Positions 5,405 to 6,010 of a stretch of 6,010 nucleotides of DNA are shown one piece after another. Under the pieces are notes generated by a model. The model was given only the letters and a program-made list of their open reading frames with translations. It did no database searches and was not told the DNA's origin. The DNA is from Sphingomonadaceae bacterium (lineage in GTDB: Bacteria > Pseudomonadota > Alphaproteobacteria > Sphingomonadales > Sphingomonadaceae), in NCBI GenBank assembly GCA_016742125.1, contig JACVCM010000128.1, positions 1 through 6,010 on the forward strand. The letters are read 5' to 3'. Within the stretch, counting starts at the first letter, position 1, and every line of letters begins with the position of its first letter. The position numbers and the translations under genes were made by a program.

Positions 5405-5426
5405 TACCAATTCAGATCCCTATCTT
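5399..5426 (+). promoter_or_regulatory. Candidate pirin promoter
   Basis: TATCTT (5421-5426) makes a fair -10 with a weak -35 TTTCAA (5399-5404) and a 16-nt spacer. The weak -35 with the repeat cluster immediately upstream suggests an activator-dependent promoter. The start would fall near 5433, about 32 nt before the pirin ATG. The -35 hexamer is shared, on the opposite strand, with the lysR promoter. Confidence 0.4.
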
Positions 5427-5464
5427 GTCGCCATGACATCCACCCTCATGCAGGAGTGACCGAT

Positions 5465-6010
5465 ATGACCGATACCAAAACCAAAGTTGAAATCCGTCCC
5501 TTTGCTTCCCTCGGCGCTGCAAATCATGGCTGGCTCGACGCGCATCATCATTTTTCCTTTGCGGATTATTATGATCCTGCACGGATGGGTTGGGGTGCGA
5601 TCCGGGTCTGGAATGACGACCTGATCGCGCCGCAATCCGGCTTTCCGCCGCACCCGCACGCCGACATGGAAATCATCACCTACGTCCGCACCGGTGCGAT
5701 TACGCACAAGGACAGCCTTGGCAATGAAGGCCGCACGGAGGCAGGCGACGTGCAGGTGATGAGCGCGGGTACAGGCATCCGCCATGCCGAATATAATCTG
5801 GAGAACGAGCCTACGACCCTGTTCCAGATCTGGATCACACCGAAACGTACCGGCGGTTCGCCCAGCTGGGGCCAGAAGCCCTTCCCCAAGGGCGAGCGGT
5901 CCGGGGCCTGGCAGATATTGGCGAGCGGTTTTGCCGACGATGGCGATGCCCTGCCCATCCGGACAGACGCCCGCATACTCGGCCCCACCATCAGGGCCGC
6001 CGAAAGCCTT
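5465..6010 (+). CDS. Pirin family protein (3' end outside the window)
   Basis: The first 182 residues of a pirin-family bicupin protein are present; the frame runs off the window end without a stop. Pirins are cytoplasmic or nuclear metal-binding proteins, and some bacterial members have quercetin 2,3-dioxygenase activity. The N-terminal cupin is clear: a HHHFSFADYYDP segment (27-38), then the four metal ligands expected in pirins, His63 and His65 (PPHPHADME) and His107 and Glu109 (GTGIRHAEYN). All four are kept, so metal binding is likely; the physiological substrate is unknown. A usual pirin is about 230-290 residues, so perhaps a quarter to a third is missing. The ATG at 5465 is supported by AGGAG (5452-5456) 8 nt upstream. 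It is divergent from the LysR gene, which probably regulates it. Confidence 0.92.
   Translation, partial: MTDTKTKVEIRPFASLGAANHGWLDAHHHFSFADYYDPARMGWGAIRVWNDDLIAPQSGFPPHPHADMEIITYVRTGAITHKDSLGNEGRTEAGDVQVMSAGTGIRHAEYNLENEPTTLFQIWITPKRTGGSPSWGQKPFPKGERSGAWQILASGFADDGDALPIRTDARILGPTIRAAESL

Noticed and set aside
5420..5785. 121-codon minus-strand frame opposite pirin
   Set aside because: Antisense to the pirin metal-ligand region, which is clearly the coding strand.

Overview
This window looks like ordinary chromosome from an alphaproteobacterium, most likely one of the Sphingomonadales. The evidence is a near-textbook CtrA cell-cycle regulator, CcrM-type GANTC sites and a TTAA-N7-TTAA CtrA box upstream of it, moderately GC-rich coding DNA with long antisense shadow frames, and several start codons lacking a strong Shine-Dalgarno. 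The assignment to order is an inference; no rRNA or marker alignment was available. I see no mobile element, CRISPR array, tRNA, rRNA or obvious accessory island.

Layout, left to right. Five genes lie on the minus strand and one on the plus strand. At 14-661 is a divergent MobA-like molybdenum cofactor guanylyltransferase. A 208-bp stretch with no convincing gene follows. At 870-3244 is a two-gene valine-catabolism operon, transcribed mmsA then mmsB with a 5-bp gap. A strong intrinsic terminator at about 3404-3437 separates it from ctrA (3470-4171). The roughly 296-bp region upstream of ctrA (4172-4467) is the most information-rich non-coding DNA here. It has a perfect TTAA-N7-TTAA CtrA box, a TTAACCAT motif, a plausible CtrA-dependent promoter, a 12-bp palindrome beside the ribosome binding site, and five GANTC sites within 64 bp spaced 9, 10, 20 and 20 bp apart. 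A CrgA/DmlR-type LysR regulator (4468-5367) is divergent from a pirin gene (5465 onward, cut by the window end), and the 97-bp gap between them holds overlapping promoters and repeats.

How the genes work together. MmsB and MmsA carry out consecutive steps: 3-hydroxyisobutyrate to methylmalonate semialdehyde, then to propionyl-CoA. CtrA very probably regulates its own gene, with DNA methylation state and CtrA binding read next to each other on the promoter. The LysR protein probably represses itself and controls the pirin gene from the shared intergenic region. MobA has no visible functional link to its neighbours.

There is no new enzyme system in the window. The observation most worth following is the phased GANTC array abutting the CtrA box; second is the compact LysR/pirin control region, which predicts a leaderless or nearly leaderless lysR mRNA.
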